From Siphonodentalium dalli (Eukaryota > Mollusca > Scaphopoda > Gadilida > Siphonodentaliidae), in assembly GCA_032622095.1 (NCBI GenBank), contig CP136066.1, positions 194,300,816-194,364,815 of the forward strand: DNA of 64,000 nt. Reading direction: 5' to 3'. Shown here piece by piece: positions 48,239 to 59,975 of the stretch. The notes beneath the pieces were generated by a model that did no database searches, was not told where the DNA came from, and saw nothing but the letters and a program-made list of their open reading frames with translations. How positions within the stretch are numbered: position 1 is the first letter of the stretch; every line of letters begins with the position of its first letter. The position numbers and the translations under genes are program-made.

Positions 48239-48509
48239 TTGGCAATGTGCAATTTGTTTTTATTTAATTCATACTACATCCTTAGTATGGGAAGAGCAGG
48301 TAAGATGATTTGTTTGATCATATATTCCATCTGGCGATGGAGAACAAGGAGACACTATGGAGTTGGTAGGTATCTTTCCGGATTTTTCTTGACCCTGATT
48401 CGTTGCATAGAATTAAAATCAATTTCACATTGAAATGTATCAGATTCTGAATTTTATTGCTGTCATTTCAGCTGGTAATTTCCGAAAATTTATCGTATTA
48501 TTGTGTTCA

Positions 48510-49110
48510 ATTTATCAACAGAAATATTGCAAAACAAAAACATCCGGAGATCTGGTTGTGTACGGTACTGCGTGAGACAACACAGTCGCCATAATTTCTT
48601 TACTGTTAGCAATCACTTTCAAATAAAACAAATGAGATCGTTTTGCAGTGCATTCCTTTAAATTTTCACATCTACATGTGCACCAATCACTCTAGTTCAT
48701 GTCCACATGAATGCGTACCATAATTTGACATCGTTAAACAAAATTATCCCCCATTATATATTGCATATATAAATTTGCAAAACAGAAAACGTCGTCGATT
48801 GAGTTGTGTATTACGTAAGACGGCAAGGAAACACAGTTGCCGTACTTTCTTTACTGTTAGCAATCACTTACTAATAAAATAATGAGATCGTTTTACGCGT
48901 GCATTCCTTTAAATTTTCACATCTACATGTGCACCAATCACTCTAGTTCATGTCCATATGAATGCGTACCATACTTTGACATCGTTTAATAAAATTATCC
49001 CCAATATTTTATCAACAAAAACACCGCGAAGATTTTGTATGAAGTTTGACGTTGTAACCTCGATTTCCAGAATTACCTTCACTTTTCCACAATCACTAGC
49101 AAAGTGTTAA
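48510..49110 (+). repeat. ~250-bp tandem duplication, 2.5 units
   Basis: CTTTACTGTTAGCAATCACT, GCATTCCTTTAAATTTTCAC and CACTCTAGTTCATGTCCA recur at about 48.6 and 48.85 kb. A decayed third start lies near 49010. Confidence 0.85.
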
Positions 49111-49682
49111 CCAACTTCTATTTATTTGCATTTAATAATGTACCAACGAAATTCAATAAAATGTGGAAATGCATTGTGAAATTTATTCCAGCATTGTAAA
49201 AATCTGATTAACTGTTGTTGACACGTGATCACAGATAGTAACCAATGTAAACAAAACACAAGCCATGATCGTGAGGGTACAAAAATAAGATGCAACGTCG
49301 ACGTAAATACTTGGACAATTACTCCGTGTGTCATGTATAAAAAAAGACATAAAAACAGCATTAATAGACTAAAATTTCAATTTTTTAAATCATAGGTTAG
49401 AAGTTGAAATGCTATTCAGTAACAATATAATGTTTAATATGTCGGAATTGAAATATATATCGCAAGAACTATATATTCAGCGCTGACAACAACTCCTTCT
49501 GTGTACCTCACGAACGTAATGCGTACGTACTTGACCCAGTTTATTACGATATATCTTGTCACATTTACATGCGTAGATCATGTCCATCACATATTGTCAT
49601 TTGAAAAAGATTGAATGGCCATTAAGGTCGATAACAGTGCTTTTCTCTTCGTGAATATATGAGATGCCAAACTAAACTAGAG

Positions 49683-50462
49683 GTGTGACTGTCCCAATGG
49701 GACTACGGATACCCCCCTTTTTAAAATACTAAGATGTTTCACATGTCAGTAAACATTTAGTTAAAATAATAAAATAACAGTTCCCATTGCAGGTGTACAA
49801 CCATAACCCTAATCTTAAACCTATTGACCGAAAAATGTAGGAATAAAAGCTTGGACAAAATTATGTATGTTGCGAAAAAGGGGAATAACTCCACACAAAA
49901 AATGTCGGACAGACGTCATAATCGCAGGTGCACAGGTTCCCATGGTACTAAATATCAGTGCCAAGATTAAAAAACATTGACCGAAAAATGTAGGAATAAA
50001 AGCTTGGACAAAATTATGCATGTTGCAAAAAAAGTTTCTAAGTTGAAAAAGGGGGATAACTCCACCAAAAAATGTCAGACAGATGTCATAATCGCAGGTG
50101 CACAAGTTCCAATGGTACTAAATATCTGTGCCAAGTTTAAAAAAAATTGACCGAAAAATGTAGGAATAAAAGCTCGGACAAAAGTATACATGTTGCGAAA
50201 ATTTTCTAAGTCGAAAAAGGGGAGATAACTCCAAAAATAAAAGTCCGACAGACGTCATAATCGCAGGTGCACAGGTTCCCATGATGGTTGATGTCTGTGC
50301 CAAGTTTCACAGAAATTGATCAAAAAACGACTGAGAAAAACTCCGGACAAATTTGTGTCCACGGACGGACGGACGACGGACGGACGGACGACGGACGGAC
50401 GGACGGACGGACAAGCTGACTCCAGTATACCCCCCCTAACTTCGTTGCGGGGGGTATAATAA
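49683..50462 (+). mobile_element. Array element with CGGA microsatellite and GGGGGTATAAT hairpin end (family N)
   Basis: Three to four units of about 160 bp (TTGACCGAAAAATGTAGGAA at 49823, 49976 and 50145), each with AGACGTCATAATCGCAGGTG. They are followed by (CGGA)n at 50356-50413 and a terminal hairpin TATACCCCCC..GGGGGGTATA. Repeats of this design are familiar to me from molluscan and related genomes, which is the main hint to taxonomy. Confidence 0.7.
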
Positions 50463-51419
50463 TAGTTAGCAAGACATCGTATTGAATAAGGATGACGAAA
50501 TATACTAAAAAAAAATCACATTGAGACACAGGCGTTACCTTGACCTTGATGTAATGATGATGCAATGTATATCACAGTTAGTGCCAAAACACAAGGTGTG
50601 TACACAGTTAAACTACCGGTAATCGATATATTGTTTGGCCTATGTTCAACTTGTAACAAAGGACATACTAATAGTGCAATTTTGTTCGATTAAATGATAA
50701 ATATCTCTTGAAAAATTATTGATAACTATAAGATTGAAATTCGCGCCCAGCTTGGATGGAAGCCACGTGTTCAGAAATTGGTAAACGCGAACGCGCTGTT
50801 TGCTGGAAGCTTCTAATTAGTTCCTCGCATTGCTATTCTATACATTTTATACACTCTATAAAAAATATAATATTGTCAATATGATCATGTGAAGAATTAG
50901 GAAAAATAAAATAATAATTGGAAACAGTTTTATTTGGGAATAGGCCTACACAGCAGTAAGAACAAACACGGCGTCCTTAGTGACAAAAACTAACATCAGC
51001 ATGTCGTCTTGCTCTTACCGTAGCTTCGTTAGTCAAATTAATGGTAGTGATTGTTTTATATTTGGATGCATATGATATAAAAACATAAACAAGTCAAGTG
51101 AATATTTTATTGGAAATAAAAATAAAGTTAGAAAATAAATAAATGTCAGTTAGACGACCGTACACAGTTACCTGAGTACGCTGATTTCTCTAGTCGACTT
51201 CAAAAAATAGCACCGCCGCATTCCACTTTTCGTTTTATTGCGATTTTATTGACAACTATTGATTAAATTGTACAAAATCTGCCACAAAACCCCACAAAAA
51301 CTTAACAATTAATAATGTAACATATATTTTATTATTTACATTAACAATGAAAGCAATTTGTTGTGTTATAATGCAATAGTTTTGTTGTAAACTATGACTG
51401 AAAAAAACGCAAAACTCCG

Positions 51420-51505
51420 GGCTCTCTGGGGCTCTATGGACGCTACGCGGCAGGGCGGTCTAGGGCTTTATGGACGCTACACGGCAGGGCGCTCTGGGGT
51501 GTTCT
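51420..51505 (+). repeat. Two ~42-bp direct repeats
   Basis: GGGCT(C/T)TATGGACGCTACxC plus GGCAGGGCG occurs twice, followed by a third, shorter relative. Confidence 0.7.
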
Positions 51506-51520
51506 GAACGCTAAAGGGTT

Positions 51521-51890
51521 AAAGCCACATGGTGGTTTACACTCCAAAATACATTTTATAACATTCGCTTTTGAACTTTTCCCGGTATCGAAATAGGTTG
51601 ATAAATACTTGAACTGCCTTTCTACGGACAGTATAATTATATATGTCCCAGAAAGATGCATTGAATGTTGAAACCGGTGTTTGGGTACAAAACATACAAC
51701 AGCCATGTGCATGGCATTGAACAGAAAATAGTGTTCCGTGTTATTCTATTCCTGATATGGTAGAAATAATAAGCGTTTGTTTCACTTCTGTGCGGAAAAT
51801 GAAAAACAACTGGTAAATGGCTCTGACCATGGCAAGCATTTTTCAGAGCATATAAAGCCGGTATATTAATATTTTGTGTATTTGTCGACC
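51521..51890 (-). mobile_element. Family-I element, second copy
   Basis: Reverse-strand match to 19011-19542, with a single copy of the unit that is arrayed there. Begins at TTAAAGCCACATGG. Confidence 0.6.
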
Positions 51891-52011
51891 TGTTTTATGA
51901 CTCCTTCCAAATTACGTTGACAAAATTTGGAAGCTTGAACTGGCTCGAATGGGAAAAAAAATAATTTCTCTGCTATCAACTATTCTCTAATTTACATGCT
52001 TGATATTTTAG

Positions 52012-52250
52012 CAAGCCTTGAAATAGTGTGTCTGTCATTTGCAGAATGAGGTCCCCAGAGGGTGAATTTAGTGATGCTACCCCGCATAGTGGGCTAGCAT
52101 CACCAAATTCACCCTCTGGGGACCTCATTCTGATTACACCTCAGCAGAATGAGGTTCCCAGAGGGTGAATTTGGTGATGCTAGCCCGCTATGCGGGGTAG
52201 CATCACTAAATTCACCCTCTGGGAACCTCATTCTGCAAATGACAGACACA
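52012..52250. mobile_element. Family-F double palindrome lacking its last ~12 bp
   Basis: The left end CAAGCCTTGAAATAG is present. The right side stops at GACAGACACACTA, and the sequence then repeats the 25 bp that precede the element (51987-52011 again at 52251-52275). Confidence 0.8.
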
Positions 52251-52275
52251 CTAATTTACATGCTTGATATTTTAG

Positions 52276-52541
52276 TCAACATAAATTATCAACCAAGCGA
52301 TTTGTTTTTATGCACTATGGGGAAAAATATCGCACGATGGGTTTGTAAAACAGTCTATTAAACTTCTGTTGCCTTCTTGAAAATAAATATCTGAGATTTT
52401 GATCCTGGGCGTGTGTATTTTACCCCTTGTCATTGTAATTAGCGCCGTCATGACTAATCATATAGTTAATTAACCCTTTGATTGCTGAAAAGATTGTCCT
52501 ATTCAGTTATGAAAGTAATCAACTGGAATTAGAGATGGGAT
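52276..52541. other. PTK7 intron, no feature
   Basis: Nothing supported. Confidence 0.45.
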
Positions 52542-52955
52542 ACAGTAATGCCATAAATAATTGACTCCTTAACCACAGCAGAATTATGGGTAACTTTTCA
52601 GGATTTAGTCAGAAATATGGCTTGTTGCCATTCATCAGAAAGCTCTCACTGATACATTCATCCAAGCTTGGATAAAGTGTGTCTGACATTTGTAGAATGA
52701 GGTCCCCAGAGGGTGAATTTAGTGATGATACCCTGCCGAGAGGTAGCATACTGGTCTCTCATGCTAGCGGACCTGAGATTGCAACCTGGTCAGGGTATTC
52801 TGACAAAAATCAAACTCCAAAGCAGATGAGGCCAAAGCAGGATGTTACCATAGAGTGAATTTGGTGGCGCTAGCCAGCCATGCAGGATAGCACCACCAAA
52901 TTCACCCTCTGGGGACCTCATTCTGTCATGTCAGACACACTATTTCCAGGTTTGT
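52542..52955. mobile_element. Mosaic: half family-E, then decayed family-F
   Basis: 52542-52655 is the left arm of family E up to its centre. 52660-52735 and 52820-52955 are family-F parts. Between them is 52738-52800 (GGTAGCATACTGGTCTCTCA..), a stretch that looks like a decayed tRNA-derived SINE head. Confidence 0.6.
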
Positions 52956-53031
52956 ATGGATCGCGATACAAATATGCATCTAGACATGAACAGTATTCAA
53001 AATCATATGCTGATATAATATGTAGTTTGAT

Positions 53032-53217
53032 ACAGTATAATGCCCTAAATAATAACTTTTCAGGATTTAGTCGGAAATATGGCTTGTTGCCATTCATCGG
53101 AAAGCTCTAACAGAGCTTTCCAATGAATGGCAACAAGTCATAATTCCGACTAAATCCTGAAAAGTTACCCATAATTCAGCTGTGGTTAAGGAGTCAATTA
53201 TTTAGGGCATTAATATA
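53032..53217. mobile_element. Family-E palindrome, left arm shortened
   Basis: TACAGTATAATGCCC to GGGCATTAATATA; centre AGCTCTAACAGAGCT. Confidence 0.85.
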
Positions 53218-53504
53218 CATGGATCACGATACAAATATGGACCCAGACATGGCAAGTGCTCCGAGTTACAGGCTGAAATTCCTACAATCCAAGAAAAAAT
53301 GTTTCTGAGATACTTTAAATGGAATATTACAATGAAGTATGGGCTCCACATCAATTTGGTCATAAGTCAATGAACCTTTGGAGTTCGCTGAATTTTTCTC
53401 GTGGTAAAAATGCCAGGAATACATTGAAACCACTGATCATTTCTTACATGACCCCAATTAATTAGATCCATTCACAGTACGACATGTAGCACATGAGATG
53501 GTGA

Positions 53505-53700
53505 TACTTTACATCCAAGCTTCCTAAAATTTTGCGAAAAACCCTGTGCCAATGCATTCTCTTATATATGCGAGTCTCCCATAAGGAGCCTCACATATAT
53601 AAGAGAATACATTGGCCTAACAATAATTAACTTGACCTTTTAAGCCAGTGCATTCTCTTATATATGCAGTGCAGTGCAGCTCCCAACATGAAAGAGTTAA
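53505..53700 (+). mobile_element. Family-B element, decayed left end
   Basis: One full shared palindrome (53546-53613) and a half (53647-53668). Right end CATGAAAGAGTTAA. Confidence 0.65.
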
Positions 53701-54307
53701 GAATGCCAACTGGGCTGTGGGATTAAATACGATTTATACTAGGAATAACGTGACACGGCATCATTTATTTGAAACACACACATTATAAAATCAACTCAAA
53801 CAGTGTAAAACACAACTAAAATTTTAACATGGAAAACAATATATGCAGAGGCAGTGCAAAATATCACAGATCCAGTACAACCGGACTGAAGAACAAACTG
53901 ACCTTCAGTATATTAATGCACACCCCTGGTTAAGAGGTCCTGCGAATTTGCCACGATGTTGGTGAGTCCTGCTGAAATGATATGATGCTGTCGGGACAAA
54001 ATTGTGTTGTTAAGAAAAATTATGGCTATTTTATCTAAAGTTTAAATTCAGTATGAACTGCCAACATCATAGCAAATTAGCAGGACCACTTAACCAGGTG
54101 TGATATTATTTGAACAATATGCTCAGCAATTTTCTATTAGTGAGTTATAATAAATTTATACAACAACAAACTCATTGTACATATTATTCATAAGGATAAA
54201 GCAAGGTCTTGTGTCATTAAGTCTTGGTAATTTGGTAACCAAATTCTGGTAAAGATTGAGAGGAATTGTGATTTGGGTATTGAGAAAGAGGGAATAAGAT
54301 GTCACCA
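53701..54307. other. PTK7 intron, no feature
   Basis: Nothing supported. Confidence 0.5.
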
Positions 54308-54708
54308 TTAACCCTTTACCCAACAAACCGGCCAAAAACGCCCAAATAAAGCTTCAACAGCCTAAAATATCTTCGGTCTGTCTCAATAACACCATACAAA
54401 TATGGATATCATTGGAACCGGTTCATTGACCACATTGTGATGGTTACAGTTATGCCCTGTGCCAATGCATTCTCTTATAAATGCGAGTCGACCATAGGTC
54501 GCCTCGCATATATAAGAGAATGCATTAGCCTAAAAAAATCTTTTTTTAACACTTTTTACCATTTTTCTTACAACAATTTTATAATTTTTTCTTACATTTT
54601 TAATATGTTAAGCCAATGCATTCTCTTATATATGCGAGGCGACCTATGGTCGACTCGCATATATAAGAGAATGCATTGGCACAGGGCCGTTGTTGGGTAA
54701 AGGGTTAA
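54308..54708 (+). mobile_element. TTAA hairpin element, family A
   Basis: 401 bp with both TTAA; palindromes at 54459-54530 and 54613-54680. Closely matches 40269-40658. Confidence 0.88.
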
Positions 54709-54826
54709 CATTATGGCCATTTAGAATAGAAAACAGGGATGTTGTAAAATTTAAAAACCAATTCCAAATGGAAATTATTGTCCTGAACTCCCAGGAATAA
54801 CTCAATTTATAACGCTCTTCAAATCT

Positions 54827-54943
54827 TTAACACTTTCAGTGCCAAGTCTGATTTTTGTATCAACCCATATTTCCTTGATCATTTTTCAAATTTATTGATT
54901 ATAATAATGTGATAAAAATCGGACTTGGCACTGAAAGGATTAA
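54827..54943. mobile_element. Minimal family-C element, 117 bp
   Basis: TTAACACTTTCAGTGCCAAG and CTTGGCACTGAAAGGATTAA are complementary ends around a short AT-rich loop. It lacks the shared palindrome, so it shows what the family ends look like without it. Confidence 0.8.
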
Positions 54944-54954
54944 AATAGGCTCTC

Positions 54955-55181
54955 TTAACCCTTTCATGACGGGAGCTGCGCTGATGCAGCATTAAAGATC
55001 CTGTGCCAGTGTATTCTCTTATATATGCGAGTCTCACATTGGGAGCCTCACATATATAAGACAAGGTAAGGTAATTATTGTTAGGCAATGTATTGTCCGA
55101 TATATGTGGTGCTCATTGTGGGAATGTATTGGCACAGGGTTTTAGCAAAATTTCAGGAAGCTCCGGTCATGGAAGGGTTAA
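54955..55181 (+). mobile_element. TTAA hairpin element, family B
   Basis: 227 bp; TTAACCCTTTCATGACGGGA and CGGTCATGGAAGGGTTAA. Both palindromes are partly deleted. Confidence 0.8.
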
Positions 55182-55287
55182 AAATACTCTATTCTGAGCA
55201 CTAAATATAAAACATGACTGAATGAAATTGCACTTCTCCCTATTTCTGCCACAGGGAGAAGTGACCTCTCTGATATTCAAGTATGCA

Positions 55288-55504
55288 TACAGTAATGCTC
55301 TAAGTAATCGACTTCTTAACCACAGCAGAATTATGGGTAACTTTTCAGGATTTAGTCGGAAATATGGCTTGTTGCCATTCATCGAAAAGCTCTCCCCGAG
55401 AGCTTTCCGATGAATGGCAACAAGCCATATTTCCGACTAAATCCTGAAAAGTTACCCATAATTCTGCTGTGGTTAAGAAGTCGATTACTTAGAGCATTAC
55501 TGTA
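55288..55504. mobile_element. Family-E palindrome, 217 bp
   Basis: Both arms carry the same variants (GCTCTAAGTAATCGACTTC and its exact complement) that differ from most other copies. Confidence 0.92.
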
Positions 55505-55959
55505 TGTCACAAAAGCATATTTAAAGTACATTTACTGACTATAATGGTGTTCTTATTCACAGTTTTATAAATGGGCTCTTATGTTGTATTATACAACTTG
55601 TGTACAACTTATTGCATCATCATAAGAAGGGTGATGTTGGGGTGTAAATTGAACTGCAGTCATTGTTACTTCTCCCTGATAACAGCCCTCGTGTCCCTTA
55701 TAACCATACAGTTTTCACACAATTTGAAATCTATGCTGGTCTCATAATAAAACCAATATAAGCTTCAAATTGGGATAAGAGATATTATGAGGTTAATAAA
55801 CGTTTTACTGGTGCGCACCAGTGAGTATATTTAGATGGGACTGCAGAAAGTATAAAGTCAATATCGGACCGAGCAGAAGTTGAGTCCAAAAATATACACC
55901 GGTACGGAGCAGTAAAATGTTTAATAACCTTAATATTACATAGCCAGATAGCTTCACAA
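55505..55959. other. PTK7 intron, no feature
   Basis: Nothing supported. Confidence 0.5.
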
Positions 55960-55963
55960 TTAA

Positions 55964-56457
55964 AGGCACGTAAGGCCTTAGTTGTCGAAAATATTCATAT
56001 TTGTTCCAATCACCGTAAATAGAAAAACATTAAAACGCATACAGTTTCGTTCATATATACCATGACCATCGCGTAAACAGCATGTTATCATAAAGATTTA
56101 CTATATTTTACCTAAGCAAGAGCTTGATTGTGTTACAGAAGACAGCACAATGCTGCTGGCTAATCACACAAAAATGGCATAAACGCTCTTTATTCGTTCC
56201 ATATCAGGAATTCACCAACAAAGAACGCTCTTTATGTTTACCATCATAATATAAACAAACACCAGAAAAGTAACTTTTTATGCTTGTGTTAACATAACAA
56301 TGGTCAAATATATGACAATAACATACTGTTTAAGCGATATTTCTTATTTGTATACGGACAAAGTTTGTCTACATTTTGTTGTTCTTTCTGTTTGTGGCGG
56401 TTTTTGACGGGTGGAAATATTTTCACAGGATACCCACCGCCAAGGCCAACCGTACCT
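55964..56457 (-). mobile_element. Family-H element, inverted copy
   Basis: 494 bp with TTAA at 55960-55963 and 56458-56461. The third copy of identical length in the window. Confidence 0.88.
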
Positions 56458-56461
56458 TTAA

Positions 56462-57165
56462 ATAAAGCCATTCCTGATCCCATTGGGAATTTTATACTGA
56501 TAAAATAAGAGCAGATACAGTGAAATTAATAACGACAACGAGGCGAATACGGAAGGTGACATAATTGTCACATGATCTCCCTGGTTTTTTCCATGATGTC
56601 ACAACTGGTCTGTATCGAGTAATATCAGACCAGTGATATCAGACCAGCTAATTGGCATTATCATGTGAGTGACGAGAGCGATGTCAGCTGATGAGAAGGG
56701 ATGACCCAATACCGCTGAATATGGCATGATCACCTGGTAGAATTAATTGGCTTAGAATTAAATTAATTACTAGCTATGTAATAATAATAAATAACACATT
56801 CCTAATTCGTCAGATTCTCAAAATAGGTTTCTTTCCTGAATTTTTTTTTCAGAGACATAATGGTTGGGCACCATTCATTTATGCACCAAATCATAATCAA
56901 GCACTGGTGACATTTCTCATGATAAAGCTTTCACAAAAGAAGTGAAGAAAAACAACAGGATAATAATGAACGCCATCTGGTGTGCTGTTGCTAGGTGGCT
57001 GGCAGAATTAGGGTGACCGCCTGAAATATAAAAGTAATAACAAATTACATGGCAATCAATGTCATCTATTCCAGCTAAACATTAAAAGGAACTGCCTACC
57101 GGTTATATATTACTCATATTGAGACATACAATTGTCTTTATGATTTTTGGTCATAGAATGTCTTT
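56462..57165. other. PTK7 intron, no gene
   Basis: A short direct repeat ATATCAGACCAG lies near 56620-56642. Nothing else is supported. Confidence 0.5.
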
Positions 57166-57169
57166 TTTG

Positions 57170-57298
57170 TGACGGCGAGATGAATGACGTCCCCATTGGG
57201 TGACTTTGGTGATTCTAGCCTGCTGTGCGGCATAGCATCACTAAATTCACCCTCTGGGGACCATATTCTGTAAATGTCAGACACGCTAAATTCTGGAT
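57170..57298. mobile_element. Single-palindrome family-F copy, decayed
   Basis: GTGACTTTGGTGATTCTAGC with its partner and GTCAGACACGCTAAATTC at the right. Confidence 0.65.
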
Positions 57299-57474
57299 TG
57301 CTGCAGGGGAAGCCCTGTATAGATAATGCAAAGGATATTGGAAAAAGTTTCAGACTATCAAACGCATAGCTGTTCAATAGTGTGGGTTTACGCAGACTGC
57401 CTTGTAACTGATGTTTTGGAGTTAGTAATGTGAAAATATGAATTTAGTAATGGAAAAAATAGTTAAGAATGAAG

Positions 57475-57691
57475 TACAGTAAGGCTCTAAGTAAGCGACT
57501 TCTTAACCACAGCAGAATTATGGGTAACTTTTCAGGATTTAGTCGGAAATATGGCTTGTTGCCATTCATCGGAAAGCTCTCGGGGAGAGCTTTCCAATGA
57601 ATGGCAACAAGCCATATTTCCGACTAAATCCTGAAAAGTTACCCATAATTCTGCTGTGGTTAAGAAGTCGCTTACTTAGAGCATTACTGTA
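57475..57691. mobile_element. Family-E palindrome, 217 bp
   Basis: The arms share a private change (AAGTAAGCGACTTC on the left, GAAGTCGCTTACTT on the right) not seen in the other copies. Confidence 0.92.
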
Positions 57692-57961
57692 AGTGAAATT
57701 TGTTACCTGTAATGAATGAGGACACTTCATGTGTATGGATTGAATGGCTGATGTGTGAAAGAGAAGTGATGGTTCATCAACCTGAAAAAGAGTTAGAGTA
57801 AAAGCCAAACATTGATGTTCTGATAATTTAGTTGAAAGTTATTGCTCTCCCGGGGATAACTTCAAATTTGAAGAGATAATATAAACATCAAGTTTCATTT
57901 TTACTGACAAGAAAGCACTTTTTTTATTGAATCCTCCCTCCACCACCCATATTGCAGGTCA

Positions 57962-58316
57962 TTAACCCTTTCAGTGCCAGGTCCGATTTTTGTATCAACC
58001 CATATACCCTGTGCCAATGCATTCTCTTATATATGCGAGTCGACCATAGGTCGCCTCGCATATATAAGAGAATGCATTGGCCTAACAATTTTTAATCATT
58101 TGTTATTATTTTTTTTTACAATTTTGATAATTTTTTCTTGTATTCTTTAACAGACTTATTTTGTAGGTTTAGTGCCAGGGAATCTTACATTTTTCATGGG
58201 CATCAAAATTATTACTATGAATACTTGGTGATAGTTTTAAGTTATAACATCCCCCTAAGGTTTTATCCAGTTTGTTTTTAAATTCACTATAGCATGCTTA
58301 AGCATACCCAAAAATT
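57962..58316 (+). mobile_element. Family-C element, right-truncated
   Basis: TTAACCCTTTCAGTGCCAGG and one shared palindrome (58011-58081). It then matches the copy at 63147 up to AAGCATACCCAAAA, where it stops. The 15 bp ATTGCAGGTCATTAA lie on both sides. Confidence 0.75.
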
Positions 58317-58327
58317 GCAGGTCATTA

Positions 58328-58719
58328 ACACCAATCAGAACTCACTTTGAGATGAAACTGTCCAATTTAAATGATTAACATAGCACAGTGTAACACAACT
58401 TGGGGAAGACTCCTTCCAAGAAATTAAAAAGTCAACGAGACAAACTCAGTATGTCAATATTAATTGTATGTTTACAGAGACTTTGGATTTGTATGTACAT
58501 TCATATCTTTGATTTTAGAAGTTGAGAAAATTAGGTGGGCTTTTAAACAATGATAATGAATTAAAACCCGCCCATGCACGGTCACCACATCATTCATATA
58601 CTTGCTCAATTTGTAAAGAGATCACTGGAAGACTGTCAACCTTGACTAAGTTACCCCTTCATGAAACACAAATGTAAACTTGAGATAAATTAATTATGAC
58701 TGAGATTGGGACTCTTATC
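58328..58719. other. PTK7 intron, no feature
   Basis: Nothing supported. Confidence 0.5.
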
Positions 58720-58915
58720 TTAAAGACATATTATGGACTTGTTTGGGTGCATGGAACTGATAAGTTAGTATTCAGACGATATGCCAACCTGGGGGATAGA
58801 GCATTCTACTAACATCGCCAAAAATTTAAAAGAAATCGACCATACCACTCCATAGAAAACATCATCTGAACTACACTCAATTGTAAATATTTACGTCTCG
58901 AGTCGGAACACAACT
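58720..58915 (+). repeat. Family-M fragment
   Basis: TTAAAGACATATTATGGAC and TTAGTATTCAGxC as at 38146. Confidence 0.6.
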
Positions 58916-58927
58916 ATAGGCAATATA

Positions 58928-59181
58928 CAAACCTTGAAATAGTGTGTCTGTCATTTGCAGAATGAGGTCCCCAGAGGGTGAATTTAGTGACGCTACCCCG
59001 CATAGCGGGCTAGCATCACCAAATTCACCCTCTGGGGACCTCATTCTGCTCACACCTCAGCAGAATGAGGTTCCCAGAGGGTGAATTTGGTGATGCTAGC
59101 CTGCTATGCGGGGTAGCATCACTAATTTCACCCTCTGGGGACCTCATTCTGCAAATGACAGACACACTATTTCAAGGCTTG
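58928..59181. mobile_element. Family-F double palindrome, complete (254 bp)
   Basis: Ends CAAACCTTGAAATAG and TTTCAAGGCTTG; both palindromes complete. Confidence 0.9.
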
Positions 59182-59854
59182 ACAATATACAAATGAAAAT
59201 GATTTTGACATCGCGAGTCACTGCATTTAATTAATATAACAGAATGACAGTGTCTGTTTTCAATTTGGATATAATATTTGTTAAAATAACCAGTTTAAGC
59301 AAGATTATTCTCCTTTTCTATATTTCCACTCCACCAGAGTGTTTTACATCACTTTAATAGAAACAAAATTTATATTATTTTTAAATTTCAAATATAGCGA
59401 AAGTTTCTCAAACATCTTGAACACCAAACATAAAAATGTTCTCAGAATAGTCAAAGCAACAAAGATATCAACGGTATTTATACACTTAGTATCATAATTT
59501 GGTTTTAGGTATGAGAAAATATTCAACTTACAACTGAATCTTGAGTAGTCCTCATTGTCAGTATGGATGGCCCAAACCTTCTTATTCCAATTTGGCTGGA
59601 AGCTGTAATCTGTCACTGTTGTTCATGTCTTGAATCATCTGACCAGCCGAAAATGTTTCCAGTAGTACAAAAAGATGGTAATTCAGAGTACCGTTATATA
59701 GTACACATAGTTCGATGACAAACATGTCTCAAAGTATCTGAAATGTTTTGCTAGAATTCGTAAGCTTGACATGAATAAAAATCCCCCCAAAAATGTCAAG
59801 GAACTGAAAAACATTTTATGACCAAAAATCTAATTGAGTTATTATCAAACTTAC
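59182..59854. other. PTK7 intron, no feature
   Basis: A 90-codon minus-strand frame (59344-59616) has no splice support. Confidence 0.5.
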
Positions 59855-59975
59855 TTGCTACATGCATGAACATATCCGATCTCGTCTCTCCGGCGGTATT
59901 ATTAGCTGTACAGGTGTACTTCCCTCGATCAGCTATGTACACCTTTGATACTGACAATGTGCCATTTGGTAACAC
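59855..59975 (-). CDS. PTK7: PTK7 exon: second half of the last Ig domain
   Basis: This 121-bp exon enters in phase 0 and leaves in phase 1. It lies between a tttccag acceptor and a gtaagt donor. The product begins VLPNGTLSVSKV and continues to ADRGKYTCTANN, the D-x-G-x-Y-x-C signature of the F strand of an Ig domain, followed by the G strand. Joined to the upstream exon it completes one I-set domain with both cysteines and the tryptophan. The exon was too short to stand out as an open frame and was found by reading the minus strand between splice signals. It is the last extracellular domain before the membrane. Confidence 0.85.

Larger units (their letters stand above)
47992..51523. mobile_element. 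Possible large TTAA element (weak)
   Basis: TTAACCCTTTACCCAACA at the left matches family A, while the right end TAAAGGGTTAA (51513-51523) gives an inverted match of only about 11 bp. The two ends may belong to unrelated insertions. The interior contains a duplicated 250-bp unit, a poly-C run and a separate repeat, but no transposase frame. Confidence 0.25.

Noticed and set aside
52738-52800. tRNA-like stretch (GGTAGCATACTGG.. and GAGATTGCAACC)
   Set aside because: The A- and B-box likenesses are imperfect and no cloverleaf could be drawn. At most it is a decayed SINE head.
22303-59100. Many short frames starting with the same SPEGEFGDASPLCG-like peptide
   Set aside because: They are translations of the family-F palindrome, not genes.
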